A DNA stretch of 64,000 bases from Fimbriimonadaceae bacterium (GTDB lineage Bacteria; Armatimonadota; Fimbriimonadia; Fimbriimonadales; Fimbriimonadaceae). The stretch lies in NCBI GenBank assembly GCA_019638795.1, contig JAHBTB010000001.1, forward strand, positions 372,001-436,000, given 5' to 3'. Shown here piece by piece: positions 36,445 to 44,134 of the stretch. Position numbers and translations under genes: made by a program. The number at the start of each line of letters is the position of its first letter. Positions within the stretch are counted from its first letter, which is position 1. Under the pieces are notes generated by a model. The model was given only the letters and a program-made list of their open reading frames with translations. It searched no databases and had not been told where the DNA came from.

Positions 36445-36521
36445 GGCGACGTAGCTCAGTTGGTTAGAGCGAACGGTTCATACCCGTTAGGTCCGCGGTT
36501 CAAGTCCGCGCGTCGCTACCA
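36445..36521 (+). tRNA. tRNA-Met (CAT anticodon)
   Basis: A complete 77-base cloverleaf with encoded CCA. The acceptor stem GGCGACG pairs with CGTCGCT (one G-T pair), D-stem GCTC/GAGC, anticodon stem AACGG/CCGTT with CAT at 36479-36481, and T-arm CGCGG-TTCAAGT-CCGCG. The anticodon stem lacks the three G-C pairs of initiator tRNA, and the first pair is formed, so this is an elongator Met or the tRNA-Ile that TilS (26538-27956) converts to lysidine. The bases alone do not separate these two. Confidence 0.93.
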
Positions 36522-36568
36522 TAACAGCCATTCCTCCAACATCATACAAACACCAACTGCCATACCTT

Positions 36569-36601
36569 AGCCCTGCTATCCCCAGCAGGGCTTTCTTTCT
36601 T
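36569..36601 (+). terminator. Intrinsic terminator after the tRNA
   Basis: AGCCCTGCT (36569-36577) and AGCAGGGCT (36584-36592) form a 9-bp stem with a 6-base loop, followed by TTCTTTCTT. It separates the tRNA from livF. Confidence 0.85.
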
Positions 36602-36634
36602 GAGGAGGGCCCGAAGGGGGATAATAGGCGACCT

Positions 36635-37336
36635 ATGCTGACGATCGACGGCCTCCACGTGTACTACGGCGCCATCCGCGCCCTGCACAACGTGAGCCTG
36701 GAAGTAAGGGAGGGCGAAGTGGTCTCGATCATCGGGAGCAACGGGGCGGGCAAGAGCACCCTCCTGCGCACGATCAGCGGCCTCCAGCGGCCGCGCGAGG
36801 GCACGATCACATTCATGGGGGAGCAGATCCAAGAGACCTCACCCGACCAGATCGTCCGCTTGGGCATCAGCCAGAGCCCAGAGGGGCGCAAGATCTTCAC
36901 GAACATGACGGTCTATGAAAACCTCCAGCTGGGGGCCTACATCCGCAAGGACAAAGAGATCGAGGCGGACATGGACAAGATCATGAAGCGGTTCCCCCGT
37001 GTCCGCGAGCGCCTGAAACAGAGCGCGGGGACGATGAGCGGAGGCGAGCAGCAGATGCTCGCGATCTGCCGCGCCCTGATGAGCCGTCCCAAGCTCCTCC
37101 TCCTCGACGAACCCAGCATGGGCCTGGCCCCGAACCTGGTCACGGAGATTTTCAGCATCATCCGCGACCTAAACGCCGACGGTTGCACGATCCTGCTCGT
37201 CGAGCAGAACGCCCACCGGGCCTTGGAGGTCGCCCACCGTGCCTACGTCCTCGAGACTGGCGACGTCGTCCTCAGCGGCGTCGGCAAAGACCTGCTGACC
37301 GATCCCAAGGTCAAAGAGGCGTATCTCGGTGGCTGA
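36635..37336 (+). CDS. livF: Branched-chain amino-acid-type ABC transporter ATPase (LivF)
   Basis: A 233-residue ATPase of the LivF type, energising uptake of branched-chain amino acids, amides or urea. Motifs are GSNGAGKST (Walker A), the LivF-typical QSPEGRKIFTNMTVYENL, MSGGEQQMLAI (signature) and LLLLDEPSMGLAPNLV (Walker B). The C-terminal VLETGDVVLSGVGKDLL is also typical. GATAAT lies 9 bases before ATG. livG, livH, livM and livK are not adjacent, so this gene is separated from its partners. It overlaps rimI by 8 bases. Confidence 0.9.
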   Translation: MLTIDGLHVYYGAIRALHNVSLEVREGEVVSIIGSNGAGKSTLLRTISGLQRPREGTITFMGEQIQETSPDQIVRLGISQSPEGRKIFTNMTVYENLQLGAYIRKDKEIEADMDKIMKRFPRVRERLKQSAGTMSGGEQQMLAICRALMSRPKLLLLDEPSMGLAPNLVTEIFSIIRDLNADGCTILLVEQNAHRALEVAHRAYVLETGDVVLSGVGKDLLTDPKVKEAYLGG

Positions 37337-37817
37337 GGCGGGCACACCGCTCAAGCACGTCCAAATCGTCCCGTTGGCCGAACGGCACATCGGCCCGGTC
37401 GTCGAGATCGAAAAAGCGTCCAACTCTGCCCCATGGTCCGAGCGGTCGTTCCGCAACGAACTGGGCCATCCCGACGGCATCTTCTTGGTCATGGAGGGCT
37501 CGGGGCGTCCGGTGGGGTTCGCCGCCGGTTGGGTGCTCGCCGACGAACTGCATGTCATCAACGTCGCCGTCGACCCGGCCTACCGCCGCGCCGGCCACGG
37601 CCGCAAGCTCGTGGTCGAACTCCTGTTGCACGCCCAAGAGCGAGGGGCGACGTGCGCGACGCTTGAGGTGAGGGCCGGCAACACCGCCGCGTCCAGGCTG
37701 TACGAGGCCCTCGGCTTCCATTCCTGTGGTTTGCGAAAGAACTACTACCCGGACAACAAGGAAGACGCGGTCGTCATGTGGATGCACGGACTCGACAAGT
37801 GGTCTCCAGAGGGATGA
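37329..37817 (+). CDS. rimI: Ribosomal-protein-alanine N-acetyltransferase (RimI-type GNAT)
   Basis: A 162-residue GNAT acetyltransferase, by family and context the enzyme that acetylates the N-terminus of ribosomal protein S18. Motifs are APWSERSFRNEL (RimI N-terminal block), LHVINVAVDPAYRRAGHGRK (acetyl-CoA pyrophosphate loop), LEVRAGNTAASRLYEALGF and RKNYYPDNKEDAVVMWM. GTG 37329 overlaps livF by 8 bases, and tsaD starts 3 bases downstream, matching the widespread rimI-tsaD pairing. Confidence 0.88.
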   Translation: MAEAGTPLKHVQIVPLAERHIGPVVEIEKASNSAPWSERSFRNELGHPDGIFLVMEGSGRPVGFAAGWVLADELHVINVAVDPAYRRAGHGRKLVVELLLHAQERGATCATLEVRAGNTAASRLYEALGFHSCGLRKNYYPDNKEDAVVMWMHGLDKWSPEG

Positions 37818-37820
37818 TCC

Positions 37821-38828
37821 GTGTGGTTTCCTGATCATCTGCTTGCCATAGAGACCAGCTGCGACGAGACCGCCGCCGCCGTCGTCCGGGGTCGGACGGT
37901 GCTCAGCAATGTGGTGGCGAGCCAGGCGGAGATGCACGCCAAGTGGGGTGGGGTGGTGCCCGAGGCCGCCGCCCGCGCCCATGTCGAGTCGATCATCCCG
38001 GTGATCGACGAGGCCCTGTCGTCGGCCGGGCGTCCCGACATCAAGGGCGTCGCCGTCACGAACCGTCCGGGGCTCGTCGGCGCGCTCAGCGTCGGGCTGA
38101 CCGCGGCCAAGGCCCTTGCGACGGCTTGGGACGTTCCCTTGGTCGGCGTCCACCACCTGGAGGGCCACCTCCTCTCACCGTTCGTCCTCGAAGGCCCCGA
38201 GCCGACCGTCCCCGCGCTGGCCCTGACCGTCTCCGGGGGACACACCGAGCTCGTCGCCGTCGACGCCGTTGGCGATTACCGGCTGCTGGGCGAGACCCTG
38301 GACGACGCGGCAGGCGAAGCCTTCGACAAAGGTGCCCGCCTCCTCGGCCTTGGCTATCCGGGCGGTCGTGCCGTCCAAGAGTGCGCCAAGCAAGGCGACC
38401 CGGCCCGCTACAACCTTCCTCGTGCGCTCCCCAAGGACCCTTACCATTGGAGTTTCAGCGGGCTCAAGACCGCGATGTTGAGACTAGTCGAAGCCGAGGG
38501 CGACAAGCTGAGCGTGCCCGACGCGGCGGCCAGCCTACAGGCCGCCGTCGTGGACGCCCTGGCCGGAAAGGTCGCTTCGGTCCTCGACGAGGTCGGCCCC
38601 CGCTCGTTCTTTCTTGTCGGCGGCGTGGCGGCCAACCAGTCTCTCCGCGACCGGTTGGCCGGCGAGTGTCGGCGACGCGGCGTCGAGTTTTGGACCCCGA
38701 AGATCGAGTTGTGCACCGACAATGCCGCCATGATCGGGGTCGCCGGGTCGTTCCGGCTCGCCCGCGGCGAGCGCGACACCCTGGACCTTGACGTGAAGGC
38801 GGGCGACCCCTTGCCGGGACTCCGCTAA
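37821..38828 (+). CDS. tsaD: tRNA N6-threonylcarbamoyladenosine synthase subunit TsaD
   Basis: Transfers the threonylcarbamoyl group to A37 of ANN-decoding tRNAs, together with TsaB and TsaE. The 335-residue protein has the ASKHA fold with LAIETSCDETAAAVV, VPEAAARAHVE, the metal-binding HHLEGH (111-116), LTVSGGHTEL, DDAAGEAFDKGARLLGLGYP, FSGLKTA and LVGGVAANQSLR. The GTG start sits 3 bases after the rimI stop. tsaB and tsaE are not in the window. Confidence 0.95.
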   Translation: MWFPDHLLAIETSCDETAAAVVRGRTVLSNVVASQAEMHAKWGGVVPEAAARAHVESIIPVIDEALSSAGRPDIKGVAVTNRPGLVGALSVGLTAAKALATAWDVPLVGVHHLEGHLLSPFVLEGPEPTVPALALTVSGGHTELVAVDAVGDYRLLGETLDDAAGEAFDKGARLLGLGYPGGRAVQECAKQGDPARYNLPRALPKDPYHWSFSGLKTAMLRLVEAEGDKLSVPDAAASLQAAVVDALAGKVASVLDEVGPRSFFLVGGVAANQSLRDRLAGECRRRGVEFWTPKIELCTDNAAMIGVAGSFRLARGERDTLDLDVKAGDPLPGLR

Positions 38829-38837
38829 ACTGCACGT

Positions 38838-39299
38838 ATGAGCGACGATCAGACCCCTCCTCCGGTGAAGAAGCCGATGGCCACCTGGTTGCGCCAGATT
38901 GTCCTGACCGGCATTTGCCTGCTCATCATTCTCCTCGTCTTCTGGTCGTCCATGCTCCGGATGGAAAGTGTCCGCCGCAAGGAGCTTTCGCGCGGTGTGG
39001 ACGCCCTCTCGCCGCTTCTCGCGTCTTCGTTGCTCGAACGCAAACCCGACAAGTTGCGCCAGACCCTCCAGGCCTTGGCCGCCTCGGGCCGCTACGAGCG
39101 GGTGACGGTGACCGACGCCCAAGGTGCCGTCATCGCAAGCACCGACCGGACTGTCGAGGGGACGGCCCGGCCCGACTTGGTCAAGGCCCCGACCCCGGCG
39201 ATGACCGACCTGAAGCAGGGCCGCTACATCATCACACGGGCAGTCAACCTCGGCGAAAGCAATATGATCGGCGCGGTCGAAGTCGTCGTGGTCCCTTAA
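38838..39299 (+). CDS. Single-pass membrane protein with PAS/Cache-like outer domain (inferred)
   Basis: A 153-residue protein with a cytoplasmic Pro-rich N-terminus, one membrane helix (about 20-40, IVLTGICLLIILLVFW), then a basic and helical stretch (RMESVRRKELSRGVDALS) and a small mixed domain (YERVTVTDAQGAVIASTD, then GRYIITRAVNLGES). The VTDAQGxVIAST pattern is common in Cache/PAS-like extracytoplasmic sensor domains, but no output domain is attached. TAAACT, 6 bases before ATG, overlaps the tsaD stop codon. Function unknown. Confidence 0.6.
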   Translation: MSDDQTPPPVKKPMATWLRQIVLTGICLLIILLVFWSSMLRMESVRRKELSRGVDALSPLLASSLLERKPDKLRQTLQALAASGRYERVTVTDAQGAVIASTDRTVEGTARPDLVKAPTPAMTDLKQGRYIITRAVNLGESNMIGAVEVVVVP

Positions 39300-39300
39300 G

Positions 39301-40200
39301 CTACTTGCGAGGGTGAGACCGTCGGTAGTCGTCGGCCACGGCTTCGGTGTCCAGTTGGGTGTAGACCTGGGTGGTGTCGATGCTGGCGTGGCCGAGCAGT
39401 TCTTGGACGGCCCGGAGGTCGGCCCCACCCTTCACGAGGTGGACGGCATACGTATGTCGCAGCGTGTGGGGGCTGGCATGCTTTTCGACCCCACTCCGGA
39501 CCAGCGACCGCCGGACCACGTGGTAGGCGGACTGGCGCGTCATGGGGCGGCCATTTGGCCCGATAAAGACTTCGCTGACCGCCTTCTTCACGAGCACGGG
39601 CCGCCCTTCCGCCAAGTACCTCTGCAGCCACGCCAGCGTCTCGGCGGGAAGCGGCACCCACCGCACCTTGCCCCGCTTGCCCAGGACCATGACGGCCTGG
39701 TCTTCGGGCCTGACCTCGCCCACGCGGAGTCCGCAGGCCTCGCTGACCCGCAGGCCACCGCCATAGACAAGCTCCAAGAACGCCCGGTCGCGTAACGAGA
39801 CCGCCGTGTCGCCGGGGGCCGTGGCCAGGATCTTCTCCATGTCATCCCAAGAAAGGGCCTTGGGAAGCCGCTTGGGTGACCGGATTCCCGCGGCCGACGG
39901 CAGCGGCCCCTCAGGTCCCCGCCCTTCGCGCTTCAACCACTTGAGCAGCGATCGGAGGCTGCTGACCCGCCGGCGGGCCGTGGCCGGAGCGACCGGCGGG
40001 GCCAGGGAGGCCTGGTAGCGGAAGAGGTCGTCAGGCCCCAAGTCGGCCCAAGAGCCCTTGCCCAAGCGCACAAAGAACCCTTCGGCCACGGCCAAGTCGT
40101 TCGTGTAGGCCGTCAGGGTGTGCCGGCTGGCGCCGCGCTCGAACTCGAGGTGGTCGAGGAAGCGGCGGGATTCCCTTCGATAAGCGTTTTCCTTTTCCAC
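39301..40200 (-). CDS. xerD: Tyrosine recombinase XerC/XerD
   Basis: A 299-residue site-specific recombinase resembling XerC/XerD, which resolve chromosome dimers at dif. The N-terminal SAM-like domain (FLDHLEFERGASRHTLTAY) is followed by the catalytic domain with R151 (GGLRVSEACGL), Lys in GKRGKVR, H245 and R248 (HTLRHT), H271 (LGHASIDTTQ) and nucleophile Y280. The core is complete and of normal length. There are no phage or integron neighbours, so a housekeeping role is likely. Its first 88 bases overlap the C-terminal coding region of the upstream GT39 gene. Confidence 0.9.
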   Translation of the reverse strand: MEKENAYRRESRRFLDHLEFERGASRHTLTAYTNDLAVAEGFFVRLGKGSWADLGPDDLFRYQASLAPPVAPATARRRVSSLRSLLKWLKREGRGPEGPLPSAAGIRSPKRLPKALSWDDMEKILATAPGDTAVSLRDRAFLELVYGGGLRVSEACGLRVGEVRPEDQAVMVLGKRGKVRWVPLPAETLAWLQRYLAEGRPVLVKKAVSEVFIGPNGRPMTRQSAYHVVRRSLVRSGVEKHASPHTLRHTYAVHLVKGGADLRAVQELLGHASIDTTQVYTQLDTEAVADDYRRSHPRK

Positions 40201-41882
40201 ACGTAAAGGGTAGGACGGATGTACATGAGGTCTTCGACGCTCGGCCCACCGGGCGCGAATACCTGCTCTTCAACGTAGTCTTGGGTTAGGGCCCGGACGA
40301 ACTCCTTGTAATCGTCCACTTGAGACTGGAACGCGGATGGTACGGCCTTCAGGTCGGTGAGGCGGTCAAGGTTGTCGCGTTCAAAGCTACTGTAGACGAT
40401 CCGGTCGGGCTTGAGCTCGGTGACAAGCCGGGCGTCCCAGGGTTTGCGGGCGGTAGGGTTGTCCGGCACGAACTGGAGGATGCGCGGGCTCTCCACCGCC
40501 TGTTGGAAGTCCAGGCGCTTCTGGAACGAGACCCCGCGGGAAAGACTGACCTCGGGGAATAGGGTCGGCGTGTAGAACCAAGCGTCGCTGACGAGACCGA
40601 GCGTGCCGCCCTTCTCCTTCAATTCCTTGCCGACCACGTCGCGCGGGTCGGGCGAGGCCATCCATGAAGTCCATGTCGCCGCGGCGTTCAGCCCGCCGCC
40701 GGCGATACCGGCAAGCCCCAAGATCGGCAATAGGTTGGCGGTGCGCCACCTGGTTTCGGGATTGGTGTGGAACCGGTCGAACACCCAACCCACCCCGACC
40801 GCCAGCACCGGGACCAGGGGGAGCACGTACCGGAAGAACTTCACCTCCGCCCGGCCGATGAGGAGGTAGTACACCACGGCGAAGACGAGCAGGACGCCGA
40901 GCCAGGCGTGCTTGCGCACGCACCCCCAGACCAGGCCACCGGCCCCGAGGACGGTGAGCAAGAAGCCGAAGCCCAGAAACAAGTTGGCGAGGTGATAGCC
41001 AAAGCCGCTGGACGTCCCGGCAAAGACAAGCCCGTGTCCTTGTGACGTGTGCGACAACTCAAAGGAGAAGTCTCGTTGGAACGCCTGGGGTTCCAGGAGT
41101 GCCCCCGGGGTCGTGACGAAGAACACCGCGACCGCCGCGGCCAAGGCCGCCCCAAACGTTTTGGCCGCCCATCCCCATCCTTGTCCGCCGCGCGCCCACA
41201 CGACGACCGGAACCGCCAACCCGACCAAGGCCAGCGCGCCGTTGTACTTGGTGCCTGCCGCCAAGCCCGCGCAGACACCGGCGTACAAGGCGTGGCGCAT
41301 GAGCGCCTTACCGTCGGGAGTCCCACCGTCGGGCGGCAGCATCCGGGCCGCCCAGTACAGCGACAAGACGACAAAGAACGCCCCGAGGACGTCGACCGTC
41401 GCAAACCGGGAATGGACGACGTGCCCGGGCGCGACCGCCACGGCCAAGGCTCCGGCGAGCGCGGCCAAGTCGTGCACCCGACGATAGAGGAGGGCGAAAA
41501 CCACGAAGACGGCCCCCGCACCGGCCAACGCGCTGACCCAGCGTCCGACGAGGATGTGCCGGGCCCGCACGGCCGCGGCGGCTGCGGGCGTCTTGACTTC
41601 GCCAGGCGGGGCGTACCCGTCGGCGACCATCGCGCCGACCCTTGCCAGGGTCAGATAGAACGTCGGGTAGTTGTAAAAGCCGGTGGTGAACTTGCCTGCC
41701 GCCGGGTTGACCTGCTGGCTGACCGCGATGTTCAGGTCTTCGTCGGGGTGCAGGCTGGTGTAGCGGTCGGCCGACGGCAGACCCCAATCTATGCCGATCA
41801 GTCTGAAAACGAGCGCACCGACAAAGAGCGCCAGGCCCCAGCGGGTCAGTTTGGGGTCGAGTCGCTGGAACCAGGCGAGCAC
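40113..41882 (-). CDS. GT39/ArnT-like membrane glycosyltransferase
   Basis: A 589-residue GT-C fold protein with about a dozen membrane helices. The first outer loop holds SLHPDEDLNIAV (HPDED 45-49), the acidic metal/catalytic site of PMT/ArnT-like enzymes that use polyprenyl-phosphate sugars. A soluble domain follows the helices. The last 29 residues (SSTTSSSSAAPAGTP-like) are low-complexity and encoded by DNA that also encodes the XerD N-terminus. GTG 41882 has no ribosome site, and TATCAT lies 6 bases upstream. Substrate unknown. Confidence 0.8.
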   Translation of the reverse strand: MLAWFQRLDPKLTRWGLALFVGALVFRLIGIDWGLPSADRYTSLHPDEDLNIAVSQQVNPAAGKFTTGFYNYPTFYLTLARVGAMVADGYAPPGEVKTPAAAAAVRARHILVGRWVSALAGAGAVFVVFALLYRRVHDLAALAGALAVAVAPGHVVHSRFATVDVLGAFFVVLSLYWAARMLPPDGGTPDGKALMRHALYAGVCAGLAAGTKYNGALALVGLAVPVVVWARGGQGWGWAAKTFGAALAAAVAVFFVTTPGALLEPQAFQRDFSFELSHTSQGHGLVFAGTSSGFGYHLANLFLGFGFLLTVLGAGGLVWGCVRKHAWLGVLLVFAVVYYLLIGRAEVKFFRYVLPLVPVLAVGVGWVFDRFHTNPETRWRTANLLPILGLAGIAGGGLNAAATWTSWMASPDPRDVVGKELKEKGGTLGLVSDAWFYTPTLFPEVSLSRGVSFQKRLDFQQAVESPRILQFVPDNPTARKPWDARLVTELKPDRIVYSSFERDNLDRLTDLKAVPSAFQSQVDDYKEFVRALTQDYVEEQVFAPGGPSVEDLMYIRPTLYVWKRKTLIEGNPAASSTTSSSSAAPAGTP

Positions 41883-41898
41883 GGGGGGATGATATCCG

Positions 41899-42849
41899 TT
41901 ATCGGTCGGCCCGTTTCAGGCTGCTCTCCCCGGTGATCTGCTCTTCGACGGCCGGCTGGTCGCCCAAGCGGACCAGATACAGACTCCAGCTTCCCTTCGA
42001 CTTGGCGGTGGCCCGGATTGTCGCGAACGTCTTGGGGTCCAGGTCAAATGTGAGGGTGGAGTCCATTTTCAGCTTGAACGCCTTCAGCCCCGACTGACCG
42101 GGCTTTGCTCCGAGGAGTTGGTCGATGAACGGGGCCGCGTCCGTGTCTAGGTGCACGGTGGCGGTCACACGCTCGACCTCTTGGCCCTTGCTCTGGGTCC
42201 TGCCCTCGTACTTATAGGTCATGTCCAGACGCTGCACCGCCTGCTTGCCGTTGCCACCCTTGAGGGCTTGGGGCTGGTAACTGACCGTCCGCTTCCAGGT
42301 CGCCCCCGGCTTGACCTCTTCAAACGGCAGCTTCGGGTTGAACTCCAGGCTTGTGTCGAGCGAGTTGATCCACAAGGCGAGGCGATACAGCTCGCCTTGG
42401 AACCCGGACAACGCCTGTGCGGTGGCCGGACTCACCGGCATTCCGGCGTATCCCCGCAGCAGTTTGTCCGTCCCGCCTTTCTTGCCGTCGATCTTGGTCA
42501 CGTCGGTGATCTCGTTGATCGGCGACATCGTCATGGTGAAGGCGAGATCGACCTTGTCCGTCTTTGACTTCGGGGGTGAGGCCGCTGTCTCGCCCTGGAT
42601 CTCCGTCATCGTGGGCCGGTAGTACTCGATCGTCGCAAAACCGGTCGGCTTGACGTCCTTGAAGACAACTTTGGAGTCGTAGTTGATGTCCAGTTCCTCG
42701 GGAATCCCGATGGGTTGGTTGTATTGGGAGTGCTCGACGAGGATGTGGGAACGGACAGAATAGTTCACCGTCTCGCCCTTGGTGAACTTACGTTGCAACT
42801 CAATGTCGCCCTGGTTGAGGAGGGCGGCGATGGCGACCGCGGTGACCAT
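41899..42849 (-). CDS. Exported protein of unknown function
   Basis: A 316-residue protein, starting at ATG 42849 with a short signal-like sequence (MVTAVAIAALLNQGD). The rest is beta-rich and moderately charged, with repeated hydrophilic strands (TVNYSVRSHILVEHSQ, GFATIEYYRPTMTE, TATVHLDTDAAPFIDQ, TLTFDLDPKTFATI), like several exported Armatimonadota or Planctomycete proteins of a DUF6263-like pattern. No function is recognised. It is cotranscribable with the downstream GT39 gene (17-base gap). TACACT lies 10 bases before ATG, just after a terminator. Confidence 0.55.
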   Translation of the reverse strand: MVTAVAIAALLNQGDIELQRKFTKGETVNYSVRSHILVEHSQYNQPIGIPEELDINYDSKVVFKDVKPTGFATIEYYRPTMTEIQGETAASPPKSKTDKVDLAFTMTMSPINEITDVTKIDGKKGGTDKLLRGYAGMPVSPATAQALSGFQGELYRLALWINSLDTSLEFNPKLPFEEVKPGATWKRTVSYQPQALKGGNGKQAVQRLDMTYKYEGRTQSKGQEVERVTATVHLDTDAAPFIDQLLGAKPGQSGLKAFKLKMDSTLTFDLDPKTFATIRATAKSKGSWSLYLVRLGDQPAVEEQITGESSLKRADR

Positions 42850-42865
42850 AGGTTGAACCAGTGTA

Positions 42866-42896
42866 ACAAACGCCGGGCCCGTCACCGGGCCCGGCG
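42866..42896 (-). terminator. Intrinsic terminator after acyl-CoA dehydrogenase
   Basis: On the minus strand an 11-bp perfect stem (CGCCGGGCCCG with CGGGCCCGGCG) and a 4-base loop are followed by TTTGTT. It sits 20 bases after the acyl-CoA dehydrogenase stop codon and directly before the promoter-like TACACT of the next gene. Confidence 0.8.
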
Positions 42897-42916
42897 TAGG
42901 GTCTTCGGCCCCTAGG

Positions 42917-44068
42917 TCACTTCGTCAGTTGCTTGGCGATGACCATCCGCTGGATCTCGCTGCAACCCTCACCGATCTCGGTGAGCTTGGCGTCGCGCCA
43001 GAGTTTCTCGGCCAGGAAGAAGCGGGTCATACCCCTTCCTCCATGGATCTGGACGGCGTTGTTGGTGCACCGGTTGGCCGCCTCGCTCGCAAAGAGCTTG
43101 GCCATCGAGGAGATGGAGACGACGTTCTCGCCCCGGTCGTACATGGCGGCGCCGCGATAGAGGAGCAACTTGGCCGCCTCGACGTCGGTGGCGTTGTCGG
43201 CCAACATGTTCTGGACGCTCTGCATGTCGCACAACCGACGGTTGAACTGTTCGCGTTGCTTGCTGTATTCGACCGCCAACCGGGTCGCCTGTTCGGCGAT
43301 ACCCACCGCCATCCCGGCGATACCCAGTCTGCCGCGATACAGGAGGCCGATGGCCTGGTCAAACGTGCACGGCGTGTGCCATGCGCGGGCGTTGTCGAGG
43401 GTGAACCGCACCGTGTTGCTGGCCTTGACGCCGACGGTGTGGATGCGCTCGACCACCTGGAACCCGGGCTGGTCGGTCTCCAACAGGAACGCGCTGAGCC
43501 CACCTTCGCCCATGCGGGCCATGATGACGATCAGGTCGGCCCGGCCACCGTTGGTGATGAACATTTTTTCGCCGTCCAGCCTCACCCATCCCGGTTCGCC
43601 TTCGAGCGGGGTCGCGACCGTCTTCACCCGGCGGGCGTCGGAGCCCGCGTCAGGTTCGGTCAGGCCCCAAGCCATACGGATCTCGCCCTTGCGGGCCCCG
43701 GCGAGATACTTGGCGCGTTGCACGTCGGTGCTGAAGTGGACAAGGTGCCCCAGGCACAGGCCGTTGACGGCGGCGACGTTCATCGCGAGGGCGGGGTCGC
43801 CCGTCGCCAGGAGCCGGATGCAGTCGACGTAGACCCGGCACGACCATCCCGGCCCGCCCAGTTCCTTCGGCACCGCCAGGTCCAGTAAGCCGGCGGCGCC
43901 AAGCTTCTGCCAGATGTCGTCGGGGAACGCGGTGGCGTCTTCCCAGTCGCGGGTGAAGGGCGCGACCTCGCGGGCGACGAACTCTTCGACCTTGCCCAGG
44001 AAGTTCGCCTCGGCAGGGGTCAGCGCGGGGACAAGCGCGTCGGACTCCGTTGTCAGGACAGTGCTCAT
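42917..44068 (-). CDS. Acyl-CoA dehydrogenase
   Basis: FAD enzyme that introduces an alpha-beta double bond into an acyl-CoA in fatty acid or branched-chain catabolism. The 383-residue protein has MAWGLTEPDAGSDARRVKT (FAD/substrate signature), KMFITNGGRADLIVIMAR, GRLGIAGMAVGIAEQA, QIHGGRGMTRFF and the C-terminal catalytic Glu in TEIGEGCSEIQRMVIAKQL (about residue 367). Chain-length preference cannot be read. TACACT lies 8 bases before ATG. A terminator follows, so it is probably monocistronic. Confidence 0.92.
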   Translation of the reverse strand: MSTVLTTESDALVPALTPAEANFLGKVEEFVAREVAPFTRDWEDATAFPDDIWQKLGAAGLLDLAVPKELGGPGWSCRVYVDCIRLLATGDPALAMNVAAVNGLCLGHLVHFSTDVQRAKYLAGARKGEIRMAWGLTEPDAGSDARRVKTVATPLEGEPGWVRLDGEKMFITNGGRADLIVIMARMGEGGLSAFLLETDQPGFQVVERIHTVGVKASNTVRFTLDNARAWHTPCTFDQAIGLLYRGRLGIAGMAVGIAEQATRLAVEYSKQREQFNRRLCDMQSVQNMLADNATDVEAAKLLLYRGAAMYDRGENVVSISSMAKLFASEAANRCTNNAVQIHGGRGMTRFFLAEKLWRDAKLTEIGEGCSEIQRMVIAKQLTK

Positions 44069-44134
44069 AAGGTGTCAGTGTACTTGTCGGCCGACCCGCT
44101 CTCGTCATCAGTCCTTGACGAGGCCCAAACGCGC

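Noticed and set aside
39301-41882. Integrated element marked by the tyrosine recombinase
   Set aside because: No attachment repeats, phage or plasmid genes, or composition shift flank xerD; the recombinase has the housekeeping XerC/D length and motifs.
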